Origin: Gammaproteobacteria bacterium
Lineage (GTDB): Bacteria; Pseudomonadota; Gammaproteobacteria; Arenicellales; Poriferihabitantaceae
Length of the DNA: 32,518 nucleotides
Assembly (NCBI GenBank): GCA_011523765.1
Contig: WTGA01000026.1
Span: 6,353 to 38,870, forward strand
Direction: 5' to 3'
In this document: positions 25,497-32,441 of the stretch, in pieces
Position numbering within the stretch: position 1 is the stretch's first letter
Layout of the letters: each line of letters opens with the position of its first letter
The notes under the pieces: model-generated
Seen by the model: only the letters and a program-made list of their open reading frames with translations
Databases searched by the model: none
What the model was told of the DNA's origin: nothing
Translations under genes and position numbers: made by a program

Positions 25497-27225
25497 TTCC
25501 TTGTCCGCCTCCTTCGGTCGCTCCCGGTACCGCTCCAAGTGCCTGCGTACTTGCTCCAAGCGCGTTAGCCGCAGCGGTGTCGTCGGCGATCCGCTGCCTT
25601 CCGAGTCTGAGCTTTTCCCTGGTGAGCCTGTCGGCTTCATTCCTCAATACTCCCGTCTCCCCCGCTTTCATCATAACGGACGAGAAATAATTAGGCAAGT
25701 CCGCCACGTCCAGCATCGGATTGTCCTCCGCCAGTACCTCGGCGAATCCTCCTATCATGTTGGCCATCCTCATAATCTTGTTGAACATGCTGTTCTTGTT
25801 GGCGAACGCTATCTCGCTGGTGTAGGTCGCCTTGAGCACCTCCTCGCCCAACGGGTCGTCCTTCCCGATCTCCTGATGGATGAGATAGTTGATACTCAGC
25901 ACCAGCGGATTGAGGTCGTCCGCCTGATCCTGCACCACGAACGCCGTCAGCTTGCGGTAATCGTCCGTGTCCCTCGACTGCACCTCCGCCTTGGTCATGC
26001 GCGACTTGTTCAGCAGCTCGAACACGTCCAGATAAAAGACCCTGTCCAGCATCATCTGGAGATACTGGGAGTACTCGATGGGAGCGCGTAAATCCGCCCC
26101 CAGAGACAACGGCTTGGGTTCCTGCGTCCCCGCCTCGATGAAATTTATTCCGTCCGGCGACAGGTCCAGCGCGAGCCGCTGGTTGTCGTCGGTCATCGCC
26201 CAGGCCGGGTCGAACGTGCGCTCGAACGCCTTGACCGTCTTCTCAAGCCCGTGACTCAACGCCATGAGCAACGGCAGGGACTTCTCCGCCTGTCCCCTCG
26301 CAAAATGCATCACCTTGAACGGAGGCGACGCCTTGTTCACCATGATGGGGCGGTAGTCCTTGATTTCCACGGACATCACCCTGTCGATCGTGAACCATAC
26401 GTCCGCCCATGCGGACGCTCCCGGATACATGTTCTCGGTCTTGTCGCGCGGGAGAAGCGCCCTGATCATCTTCATGCGCTCCTTCTCCTCCAATATGCTC
26501 CTACGCAGGTGGTCGTCCAGATGCTGTCGCAAGACGGGCACCGGCACGTTCAACCTGTAATACTTCCTCTTCTCGGCGGCGAACACCCCCGCCATGCTCC
26601 GTTCCTTCCAGTAGTCCGGCTGTCCGAACGGCTCGGGAAACCGTCTCCTTGCGTTGAACTCGTTGAGTTCCTCGCACACCAGATGGATGTCGGTGCTCTT
26701 GCCGTCCGACGTACCCACCCCCAGCATGTCGTACGGGTAGTACTGGAGCTTCGCCACCATCAACGGGTCCGGGTCCACCGTCTTCGCCGCAAGCCCTATC
26801 TTGAGCTTCTCCCTGGACGCCTGTCCCATGATGGAGAAATTCTCCGGATCCTGGATGATGCTGTGGATGTGTTTCGTCCGTTCCGTCAACGCCTTGATGA
26901 CGTCCACCAACGGAGCTTTTTTCTTCTTCTTAACCCTCAAATGACGCAACGGATGGAGTCCGAAAAATTCCTCGGTGGGGGAGAGGTGGTACGAAAGAAC
27001 CCCCGACAACGCCCTTTCCAGACTGTTCTCGGGCGAGGGATTGTACATGTTGCACTCCACCTCGTCGTTGTGTCCGTATTTTCCCCCGTGTCCCGGAGTG
27101 TAGAACGACGTGATGAGGTCGTACATCGCCTTGTTCCCGTCGTCGTTGCACAGCATGCACTTCTTGAACTCGATGAACGGCTCCCTCAACAGGGGTTCCA
27201 GCATGGCTGCGTCTTGCGGTTTCAT
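25465..27225 (-). CDS. Portal (head-tail connector) protein, 586 aa
   Basis: Length, place and motifs fit the T7 gp8-like connector family. The second half has the recognisable order: PPFKVMHFARGQAEKSLPLL (portal-core helix), then SLGADLRAPIEYSQYLQMML, then RMTKAEVQSRDTDDYRKL at about residues 410-427. This last block matches the 'MTAtEv..R...l..L' motif of the family. A dodecamer of this protein forms the vertex through which DNA is packaged and leaves. The C-terminus is a Gly/Ala-rich tail (GAVPGATEGGGQGSVPDAG). It starts directly after the stop of the small basic gene (TAAATG), so translation is coupled, with only a weak ribosome site (GGCGGA). Confidence 0.85.
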   Translation of the reverse strand: MKPQDAAMLEPLLREPFIEFKKCMLCNDDGNKAMYDLITSFYTPGHGGKYGHNDEVECNMYNPSPENSLERALSGVLSYHLSPTEEFFGLHPLRHLRVKKKKKAPLVDVIKALTERTKHIHSIIQDPENFSIMGQASREKLKIGLAAKTVDPDPLMVAKLQYYPYDMLGVGTSDGKSTDIHLVCEELNEFNARRRFPEPFGQPDYWKERSMAGVFAAEKRKYYRLNVPVPVLRQHLDDHLRRSILEEKERMKMIRALLPRDKTENMYPGASAWADVWFTIDRVMSVEIKDYRPIMVNKASPPFKVMHFARGQAEKSLPLLMALSHGLEKTVKAFERTFDPAWAMTDDNQRLALDLSPDGINFIEAGTQEPKPLSLGADLRAPIEYSQYLQMMLDRVFYLDVFELLNKSRMTKAEVQSRDTDDYRKLTAFVVQDQADDLNPLVLSINYLIHQEIGKDDPLGEEVLKATYTSEIAFANKNSMFNKIMRMANMIGGFAEVLAEDNPMLDVADLPNYFSSVMMKAGETGVLRNEADRLTREKLRLGRQRIADDTAAANALGASTQALGAVPGATEGGGQGSVPDAGTGVP

Positions 27226-27453
27226 TTAACGGTATCCGCCGAACCTCTGCCGGTTGGTGCGCTTGTTCATCTGCATCTGTCCTTCCGCCGACATGGAAGC
27301 GGGGGTGGTGTCCTGGAACGGTTTCTCCCTCAATCCCGCGTCGAGCAGTCCCGCCATCTTGATCCGATCCTGTCCCGCCGTCGGAGGGGTGTACACCCCC
27401 ATGCTCAACCTGCGGGAAGCCCTCTTCTTGCCGTAACCTATGTTTCCGGGCAT
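27226..27453 (-). CDS. Small basic protein, 75 aa
   Basis: Starts at ATG 27453 behind AAAGGAG, after the terminator, and ends immediately before the portal start. The sequence begins MPGNIGYGKKRASRRLSMGV and ends MNKRTNRQRFGGYR; both ends are basic, and the middle is neutral with low predicted order. It is too small for an enzyme. Together with the basic genes between terS and terL it suggests DNA- or RNA-binding or a head-filling role, but no family is recognised. Confidence 0.65.
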   Translation of the reverse strand: MPGNIGYGKKRASRRLSMGVYTPPTAGQDRIKMAGLLDAGLREKPFQDTTPASMSAEGQMQMNKRTNRQRFGGYR

Positions 27454-27476
27454 ATTTCACTCCTTTCCCCCCCTTG

Positions 27477-27513
27477 AAAAACGACCGCAGTTCCTCCATG
27501 GAACCACGGCCGT
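27477..27513 (-). terminator. Rho-independent terminator behind terL
   Basis: On the minus strand ACGGCCGTGGTTCC (27513-27500) and GGAACTGCGGTCGT (27494-27481) form a 14-pair stem with three G-U pairs around a 5-base loop. T5 (27481-27477) follows. It lies between the terL stop and the next start. Because no clear promoter follows, it may stop only part of the transcription towards portal and capsid genes. Confidence 0.75.
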
Positions 27514-27535
27514 CCAACCAAGGAAGGCATAATCT

Positions 27536-29011
27536 CTATCTCCTATCGTACCACACCGAACCCCTTCCGCCAACCAGATTCCCCTTGTTCACCATCATCG
27601 GACTCCACGGCTTGTACCGGGCGCCCTTCTCAGTCACCCTGACGCCCCCCGACCGCTTGTAGGTGAAGTCCCTCTTGATACGACCCCCGTCGATGTTCAG
27701 ACCGTTGTACAGCGTCCTCAGCGCGTCCGCGGCGTGGTCAACCCCCCTCGACTTGTCTATGGCGTCCATATGCGCTCCCGTCAGGGGGTCTTTTTTCCGA
27801 CTGAACTCCCCCAGCATACGCAGCCCCCTGTGGGCGTCGGTTCCCGTAGCGTCTTTCTCGGGAAACCGCAGCAAATGGAGGTTGTCGTTGATACGGGAGA
27901 TGTCCGTCATCAACTCCACCGTCTTCTTCTGCGGCTTGACGAGGCACTCGGGAAACACCTCCCTGAACCTCTGCTTCGGCGTGTCCTTCCTGTGCGTCCC
28001 CAGCGTCCTGTTGCCGCCGTCATGGGGCAGGAAAAACACATCCGGGACGAACCCGTCGTCGTGCATGTCCCTCCTCAAGTCCATCAGGTTGTCGTATCCC
28101 GTATAAAAATCCTGTATGTTGACCGTATGGTTCAGGCAATCCGCCTGCGCCGTCCATGCGGCGAAACCCTCGCCCACTCCTATGTCAACTCCGACAACAT
28201 TGGTCAGGGAAGGATCGTATTCGCTCATGTAGAACCACGGCTCCCTCTTCATCTCCTCGATTTTATGATGGAAGAACGTTCCCGGTATCTTCGCCGTGAA
28301 GTCCAGCTCGTACTCCCTTTCAAACGCCCCGTCGGGGTTGTCCTTCCTCAATTCCTCTATCTCCTCCGGCGTGAAAACATTCGTATGCCACACGGGGAAC
28401 AACCTCACGGGGTGTCCGTTCCTGATGGCGTTCACCGTCATGTTGTACAGGTGATCCTGCCCCTTGGCCGTCCCGAATGCATTGAATACTCCCCTGGAAT
28501 CCGCCAAAGTAGGCATTATCGACCTGTATATGGCTTCCTCGCTCGCATCCTGCGCCTCATCGACATTCACCTCCCTGTACTTCATCCCCCTGATACGGTC
28601 ATGGTTCTTCGACGCCATCAACTCCACCGTGATCTGATCCCCCAGCGACGGACGGGGGATCGTCGCCTTCAAAAGACTGTTGTTGAACTTCACCCCCTCG
28701 AACTCGGACAGGAAATCCTTGTAATAATCCCAGATAATCCCCCTCGCCTGCAACTTCGTCGGGGCCATGAACGCTATCGACGGATAACTCGAATCGACAT
28801 CCGCCCTCAGCTTGAATATCTTCTCCTCCGCCAGATACTGCCTGATCCTCACCGTGTCCTTCATGGCGCATCCCTGGCTTTTCCCTCCCCTCCGATGTAC
28901 CAGCAGGATCTTCATCTTGATCTTCTTTTCCTCGTCGAAATACGTAGTATTTTCGTCAAAGAATGGTATCTGAGGGATTCTAAGTTTAAAGTCTTTCTTA
29001 CGTCCGGACAC
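27536..29011 (-). CDS. terL: Terminase large subunit
   Basis: The packaging motor and nuclease. The ATPase part shows Walker A HRRGGKS (residues 39-45), Walker B VNVDEAQD (148-155) and the coupling motif FGTAKG (179-184). The RNase H-like nuclease part shows three acidic sites: VVGVDIG (Asp276), LPHDGG (Asp331) and GVDHAADALR (Asp425). At 491 residues it is of normal size. The start codon is GTG 29011, behind GGGGTGGATT, and overlaps the upstream mini-gene by 14 bases. Its product acts with TerS on concatemeric DNA at the portal. Unusually, four small genes separate it from terS. A strong terminator follows. Confidence 0.93.
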   Translation of the reverse strand: MSGRKKDFKLRIPQIPFFDENTTYFDEEKKIKMKILLVHRRGGKSQGCAMKDTVRIRQYLAEEKIFKLRADVDSSYPSIAFMAPTKLQARGIIWDYYKDFLSEFEGVKFNNSLLKATIPRPSLGDQITVELMASKNHDRIRGMKYREVNVDEAQDASEEAIYRSIMPTLADSRGVFNAFGTAKGQDHLYNMTVNAIRNGHPVRLFPVWHTNVFTPEEIEELRKDNPDGAFEREYELDFTAKIPGTFFHHKIEEMKREPWFYMSEYDPSLTNVVGVDIGVGEGFAAWTAQADCLNHTVNIQDFYTGYDNLMDLRRDMHDDGFVPDVFFLPHDGGNRTLGTHRKDTPKQRFREVFPECLVKPQKKTVELMTDISRINDNLHLLRFPEKDATGTDAHRGLRMLGEFSRKKDPLTGAHMDAIDKSRGVDHAADALRTLYNGLNIDGGRIKRDFTYKRSGGVRVTEKGARYKPWSPMMVNKGNLVGGRGSVWYDRR

Positions 29012-29105
29012 AATCCACCCCGCAGATCAATGGTCTTTTCCGCTTGGGTCCCCAATACTTGAATTTAACGGTACATCCCTCCGTCGCACATTCGTACGTC
29101 TTCAT
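28998..29105 (-). CDS. Cys4 mini-protein, probable zinc knuckle, 35 aa
   Basis: I take ATG 29105, 16 bases after the preceding stop. The frame stays open further upstream to 29279, but that part lies inside the previous gene and reads like its shadow. The short protein, beginning MKTYECATEGCTVKFKYWG and ending ICGVDCVRT, has Cys at residues 6, 11, 28 and 32 separated by basic and aromatic residues, so it can bind one zinc ion and perhaps nucleic acid. No clear ribosome site is seen, so coupling is likely. It overlaps the GTG of terL by 14 bases. Confidence 0.55.
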   Translation of the reverse strand: MKTYECATEGCTVKFKYWGPKRKRPLICGVDCVRT

Positions 29106-29121
29106 CTTGTCGGGACTGAAC

Positions 29122-29595
29122 TCAGGCGTACGCTTTCGTCCGCCTTTTCGGCTTCTTGTTCCTTTCGTGGGTTCTCTTTTTCCGCTGGAACTCTTTCTGC
29201 TCTTTCTGATAATTTTCATAAAAATCAAACGACGGGTTCTTTTTCTTCTTCCAATAAAGCTCCCGTCCCCTCGACTCATCGTTCCGCTTCTTCATGGCGG
29301 ACTCCTCACGGGAGATACTAGCACGGATGTTCTTTCCGATGTAATCTTTTATCGACGACGGCTTCCTGTCCTTACGCTCCTTCATATAATTCTCGTAAAA
29401 ATCAAACGACGGCTCCTTCAACGGAGGACGCACCGATTCCCTACGCCTGGCGTACAACGCCTTTCCCCTCTCATGCGCTTTCCGTGCGGCACGGGCGGCG
29501 TCCTCCCTCGACCTGCGGGCGGAGTGTTTCCATCCCCTCCGCCGCTCCATCATGTTCCAATCCTCGCGCGGAGTCCCCTTGCGTCCTTTTACCAT
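29122..29595 (-). CDS. Highly basic protein with a duplicated PSFDFYENY motif, 157 aa
   Basis: ATG 29595 is preceded by GGAGGTGAC, which contains the stop of the upstream gene. The protein is extremely rich in Lys and Arg. It contains PSFDFYENYMKERKDRK (near residues 62-78) and again PSFDFYENYQKEQKE (near 121-135). The two motifs share nine residues exactly, and the DNA is also similar (around 29215-29243 and 29391-29419). The arms around them are basic helices (REDAARAARKAHERG). A nucleic-acid or procapsid-binding role is likely from charge and place, but there is no family match. The repeated aromatic motif looks like a docking site. Confidence 0.7.
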   Translation of the reverse strand: MVKGRKGTPREDWNMMERRRGWKHSARRSREDAARAARKAHERGKALYARRRESVRPPLKEPSFDFYENYMKERKDRKPSSIKDYIGKNIRASISREESAMKKRNDESRGRELYWKKKKNPSFDFYENYQKEQKEFQRKKRTHERNKKPKRRTKAYA

Positions 29596-29596
29596 G

Positions 29597-30859
29597 TCAC
29601 CTCCGGCGCACGGGCTTCCTCAGCGCAGCCATGCCCCTGCTCACCTTGGTGGAAGCCTTCGGTCCGCTCCCCTTGCGGTGCCTCGCCAACGCCTTGGCTA
29701 TCAGATACACGCTGCCCGCCGCAAGTCCCGCCATGCCCAACGGCTTCAGGTTCTTGCCCAAAAATCCCGAGATGTCGTTCGCCGTCTTGTTGATGCCCGG
29801 TACCTGTCCCGCTATGGCCGTGGCGAACGCCGCCGCAGCAGCCTCCCTGGCCTGGATGCCGTCGGAACCCCCCAACCCCTCGGCTTCCTTCATCCTCCGC
29901 CTCGGAGCGGCGAAAGTCCTCACCTTGACGGGCGACTTGCCCGGCGTGACGGTCACCGCCTTCTTGCTTACCACGGGTTTCTTGACCGGAGCCTTACTGA
30001 CCGGAGCCTTCCTGACCGGAGCCTTCTTCGCCACGGCAGGTTTCGCTCCCATTTTCTCTTTTATCTTCGCACTCTGACGGTCGAACAGGGACGACTTTTT
30101 CTTCGCTTTCGCCGCCTTGTCGAACCGTTCGGTCTGCTTCTTCTGCATCAGACCCAATCCGCCCAACGCAGCCGCTCCTCCCGCAGCTATCAGACCCAGC
30201 TTCCCTTTGGAAAGCCCCTTGGCCGCTTTGGTCCCCTTTCCACCGTATTTCACCGCCAACCTCGCCTTGTCGGCGGCGTCGGCTTTCGTCTTGCGTACGG
30301 CGGGACGGGTGTCCCCTTGCGCCCTCAACGGAAAGTCCTTCTTCTCGGGAAGCGTCCGCTTCCGTTTCACCATCGCTTTCGACTTCGACACGGTCTTCTT
30401 CCGCCCGGACGGACGCTTCGCTCCCCGTTCCCTTGCGGCGGCGGCTTTCTCCTTGCGGGACGGAGCTCCGACCGTACCCCCTTTCATCTGCCCCCGTATC
30501 TCCTTGATGCGTTTAGCTAATATCCGTCTCGACGATGGAGAGGTGGACGTCCTCAACGCGTTTATAAGTTTCTTCAATTCGGCTTCGAGCCGTTTCCTGC
30601 CCGCTACCGCGGGGTTTTTCTTCGGTTTCTTCGGTGCGGCCATGCGCCCCTCCTTTTTCGTTTGTTTGCGGAAGGTCTCCGGATGGATTTTTTCCGCCTT
30701 CTTGAATCCTTCGGATATGTATCTCTCCGCCCGTTCCTTCAAACGGGGGTCTTTGGTGGACAGGAACGCCCTCACGATCCGCATCTTGTGCGGATCATCC
30801 AGACCGGCGGCTATCCGCCTCAACTGCGCCTCGTTGAACTCTCCCTTTTTGCGGGCCAT
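29597..30859 (-). CDS. Lys-rich histone H1-like protein with two hydrophobic segments, 420 aa
   Basis: The first 75 residues are a helical domain (EAQLRRIAAGLDDPHKMRIV, then RAFLSTKDPRLKERAERYI). After that the protein is very rich in Lys, Ala and Pro, with KKAPVRKAPVSKAPVKK (278-294), a composition like histone H1 and bacterial H1-like proteins. Two Gly/Ala-rich hydrophobic stretches (LGLIAAGGAAALGGLGLM, 221-238; LGMAGLAAGSVYLIAKAL, 374-391) could enter a membrane, as in phage ejection proteins. It may condense DNA in the head, or be a virion protein delivered with the DNA. It starts two bases after the upstream stop with GGAG, in the same unit as terS and terL. Confidence 0.7.
   Translation of the reverse strand: MARKKGEFNEAQLRRIAAGLDDPHKMRIVRAFLSTKDPRLKERAERYISEGFKKAEKIHPETFRKQTKKEGRMAAPKKPKKNPAVAGRKRLEAELKKLINALRTSTSPSSRRILAKRIKEIRGQMKGGTVGAPSRKEKAAAARERGAKRPSGRKKTVSKSKAMVKRKRTLPEKKDFPLRAQGDTRPAVRKTKADAADKARLAVKYGGKGTKAAKGLSKGKLGLIAAGGAAALGGLGLMQKKQTERFDKAAKAKKKSSLFDRQSAKIKEKMGAKPAVAKKAPVRKAPVSKAPVKKPVVSKKAVTVTPGKSPVKVRTFAAPRRRMKEAEGLGGSDGIQAREAAAAAFATAIAGQVPGINKTANDISGFLGKNLKPLGMAGLAAGSVYLIAKALARHRKGSGPKASTKVSRGMAALRKPVRRR
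29983..30027 (-). repeat. 15-base tandem repeat coding for KAPV units
   Basis: Three consecutive 15-base units, written TGACCGGAGCCTTNC on the plus strand (the third drifting at its end), encode KAPV-type pentads of the H1-like protein. They are likely slippage-prone. Confidence 0.8.
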
Positions 30860-30861
30860 GT

Positions 30862-31089
30862 TCAGCTCCGGTAGCGGTTGAGGTCGTAGTTCCGCTTGCG
30901 CTTCCTCATCCTGTCATCGACGGATCGTACCGCCGCCTTCGTCCCCCTCACGGAAGACCCCGCCAGCGATGAACGCGCCCCGACCAGTTCCGATCTCGTA
31001 CGCGCCTTGGACGACTTCCTCACCAGGGCGAGTCCGTCCCGTACGGATGCGAAGCGTTTGTTCCGCTTGTGCGGACTGTTTATCGGCAT
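30862..31089 (-). CDS. Small basic protein, 75 aa
   Basis: First gene after the strong promoter at 31108-31136, with ribosome site AAGGAG before ATG 31089 and a leader of about 12 bases. The protein is rich in Arg, Lys and Ser (MPINSPHKRNKRFASVRDGL at the start; DDRMRKRKRNYDLNRYRS at the end) and predicted partly helical. It is followed after two bases by the H1-like gene. The sequence has no recognised family. Composition points to nucleic-acid binding. Confidence 0.7.
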   Translation of the reverse strand: MPINSPHKRNKRFASVRDGLALVRKSSKARTRSELVGARSSLAGSSVRGTKAAVRSVDDRMRKRKRNYDLNRYRS

Positions 31090-31102
31090 ATCGTTCTCCT
31101 TA

Positions 31103-31117
31103 CCCCCATTATGGGGG
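31103..31117. promoter_or_regulatory. Palindromic operator candidate over the -10 box
   Basis: The 15 bases CCCCCATTATGGGGG are a perfect inverted repeat around one central base and cover the whole -10 box of the leftward promoter. They could bind a repressor or form a hairpin at the start of the transcript. Confidence 0.45.
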
Positions 31118-31136
31118 AGGAAGCCGTCCGTGTCAA
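31108..31136 (-). promoter_or_regulatory. Strong sigma70 promoter for the packaging and head genes
   Basis: On the minus strand a perfect TTGACA (31131-31136) is followed by a 17-base spacer and CATAAT (31108-31113), five of six -10 bases. Transcription would begin near 31101, just before the ribosome site of the gene at 31089. The -35 box contains the TGA stop codon of terS. Confidence 0.8.
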
Positions 31137-31861
31137 GCCCCGTCCTTTTCCGCCTCCTCCGGTACGGGCAGTCCTTTGACGGTCAGCGCCCCGTCGTTTT
31201 GAATCTCGGGGGTGAAAGCCTCCTTTATCGCCCGTGCGTACTCGTCGGGTATGTCCACGGACAGGTTCATCACGGAACCGTCGGACCGGGTCTCGACGAC
31301 CTGTTTGGAGACGCCGAAGCGGTTGGGCGCGTCCTCCTTGACGAAGGCGCGGAGGAGACCCTGCTTCTTCTCCAGCACCCTGAGCGCCCCGAGCCTGGCC
31401 TTGTTGCGTTCCGCAGCCTCCGCCAGTTCCGGAGCGTCCATGCCGTCCATGTCGGCGAAGGAGTCCTTCGAGGGGGAGGCGACGGAGGCGAGTTCCTCCG
31501 CCATGGACTCGTGGACGGCTTCGGCGCGGAGCCTGCGTCCGGTCTCGACGACGGAGACGAAGTCGGGGCGTTCCCTCCGCCAGGCGAGGTAGGTCGTATA
31601 CGGCAGCCCGGTCTCCTCCAGGGCGCCCTTGACGGTCATGCCCTTGGCGATGCACTGACCGACCAGCAGGGCGGCGCTCCTGTCGTAGGGACGGTAGTAC
31701 CGTTTGTCGCCGGGGGAGTCCACGGGGGAGCCGTCCTCCGCCCGGTACCACCGCACGGAACCGTCGTCGCAATGGACGGGAAACACCTTCCCCGCCTCCT
31801 TCTCCTTTTCCGACGGAAGGATGCGCGCCTTCCCCCGTCTCCTCATGTCCGAAGGCTTCAT
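31133..31861 (-). CDS. terS: Terminase small subunit-like protein, 242 aa
   Basis: Residues 73-97 (KGMTVKGALEETGLPYTTYL and AWRRE) form a helix-turn-helix with the wording of Sf6-type small terminases. It is followed by the typical helix (DFVSVVETGRRLRAEAVHES) and the block ERNKARLGALRVLEKKQG...P.RFG (151-183), matching their 'R...P..FG' end. Such proteins form rings that select the packaging site and stimulate TerL. The C-terminal 60 residues are less conserved. ATG 31861 opens the gene. A predicted promoter would start transcription almost on this codon, giving a leaderless message, but GGGGGG just before it may serve as a weak ribosome site. It lies at the head of the structural block, as terS usually does. 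Confidence 0.75.
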   Translation of the reverse strand: MKPSDMRRRGKARILPSEKEKEAGKVFPVHCDDGSVRWYRAEDGSPVDSPGDKRYYRPYDRSAALLVGQCIAKGMTVKGALEETGLPYTTYLAWRRERPDFVSVVETGRRLRAEAVHESMAEELASVASPSKDSFADMDGMDAPELAEAAERNKARLGALRVLEKKQGLLRAFVKEDAPNRFGVSKQVVETRSDGSVMNLSVDIPDEYARAIKEAFTPEIQNDGALTVKGLPVPEEAEKDGA

Positions 31862-31867
31862 CCCCCC

Positions 31868-31896
31868 ATCCTACACCGTACGGGGGGTTGACGCAA
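31868..31896 (-). promoter_or_regulatory. Possible leftward promoter for terS
   Basis: On the minus strand TTGCGT (31891-31896), a 17-base spacer and TAGGAT (31868-31873) resemble a sigma70 promoter. The start point would fall near 31861, on the terS ATG. The match is moderate, and the site overlaps the rightward promoter. Confidence 0.4.
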
Positions 31897-31898
31897 CC
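31886..31898. promoter_or_regulatory. Inverted repeat between the divergent genes
   Basis: GGTTG-ACG-CAACC is a perfect 5-base inverted repeat lying on both proposed -35 boxes. A protein bound here would control terS and the Fis-type gene together. Confidence 0.45.
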
Positions 31899-31917
31899 GC
31901 CTCCTCCGGTGCACGAT
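31888..31917 (+). promoter_or_regulatory. Possible rightward promoter for the Fis-type gene
   Basis: TTGACG (31888-31893), an 18-base spacer and CACGAT (31912-31917) resemble a sigma70 promoter with a weak -10. The start point would be near 31924, on the ATG itself, so the message would have little or no leader. Confidence 0.4.
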
Positions 31918-31923
31918 GGAACC

Positions 31924-32232
31924 ATGGACCCCTTCGGAGAAGAACTATCCTCGCTCGACAAGCCCTCCCTCATGAAACGGTGGGCGGAGGCGCACTTGAA
32001 GCGTTCCCGGGGAAAACTGTCCGTAGCCGCCCGCAACATGGGAGTGTCCCCCAGGACCCTTTACCTGCTCCGCAGGAACCACGGCATCAAACTCAACAAA
32101 CAACGCCTCCCCCGCATCGAATCCAATACGGAAGAGGACGACGCCTTCGGAACGAAGGACGACTTTCCCGGAATCGAACGGGCGATGGAAATCACGGGAC
32201 TCACGAAAGAAGAACTGCTGAACGGGGTGTGA
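31924..32232 (+). CDS. Fis-type helix-turn-helix DNA-binding protein, 102 aa
   Basis: The only clear plus-strand gene. Residues 31-54 (KLSVAARNMGVSPRTLYLLR then RNHGI) are a Fis/NtrC-type helix-turn-helix, matching the usual 'n.s.AA..LGisr.TLyr.l+..GI'. Residues 15-30 (SLMKRWAEAHLKRSRG) are the helix that precedes it in this family. The acidic middle and C-terminal ERAMEITGLTKEELLNGV could be an oligomerisation arm. I choose ATG 31924. A TTG at 31888 would add 12 residues but lies within the promoter. It is divergent from terS, across a palindrome, and upstream of the repeat array at 32268-32518, so it is probably a phage regulator acting on one or both. Confidence 0.75.
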   Translation: MDPFGEELSSLDKPSLMKRWAEAHLKRSRGKLSVAARNMGVSPRTLYLLRRNHGIKLNKQRLPRIESNTEEDDAFGTKDDFPGIERAMEITGLTKEELLNGV

Positions 32233-32267
32233 CCCCCCGGGTGTCCCTTGCAACCTTGTTTCCAATA

Positions 32268-32418
32268 AAACACCGTTATTCATAAAGGAAAACACCGTTA
32301 TATGGCCGCGGATACCCCTTTTTCAGGTGGTTTAATAACACTGTTATATGAAAAACACCTTCTTCAAACCTAAAATACTAACACTGTTATATGAAAAACA
32401 CCTTCTTCAAACCTAAAA
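32268..32418 (+). repeat. 43-base tandem repeat and four TAACACYGTTA-type sites
   Basis: Two identical 40-base copies (32336-32375 and 32379-32418) stand 43 bases apart. Each begins with the perfect palindrome TAACA-C-TGTTA. Two relatives, AAACACCGTTA, lie at 32268-32278 and 32290-32300. The four sites are spaced 22, 46 and 43 bases apart, roughly two and four helix turns. This looks like a multi-site operator or origin iterons. Confidence 0.75.
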
Positions 32419-32441
32419 ATATCGTTTTCAGGAGCAACGCG

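Noticed and set aside
26251-27477. 408-codon plus-strand frame opposite the portal
   Set aside because: It is antisense to the portal and the small basic gene, rich in His, Arg and Pro, without a domain pattern.
27734-29062. 442-codon plus-strand frame opposite terL
   Set aside because: terL carries all expected motifs on the other strand, so this frame is its shadow.
31888-31923. TTG start that would extend the Fis-type protein by 12 residues
   Set aside because: The extension is Pro-rich, lies in the proposed promoter and operator, and ATG 31924 gives a normal family length.
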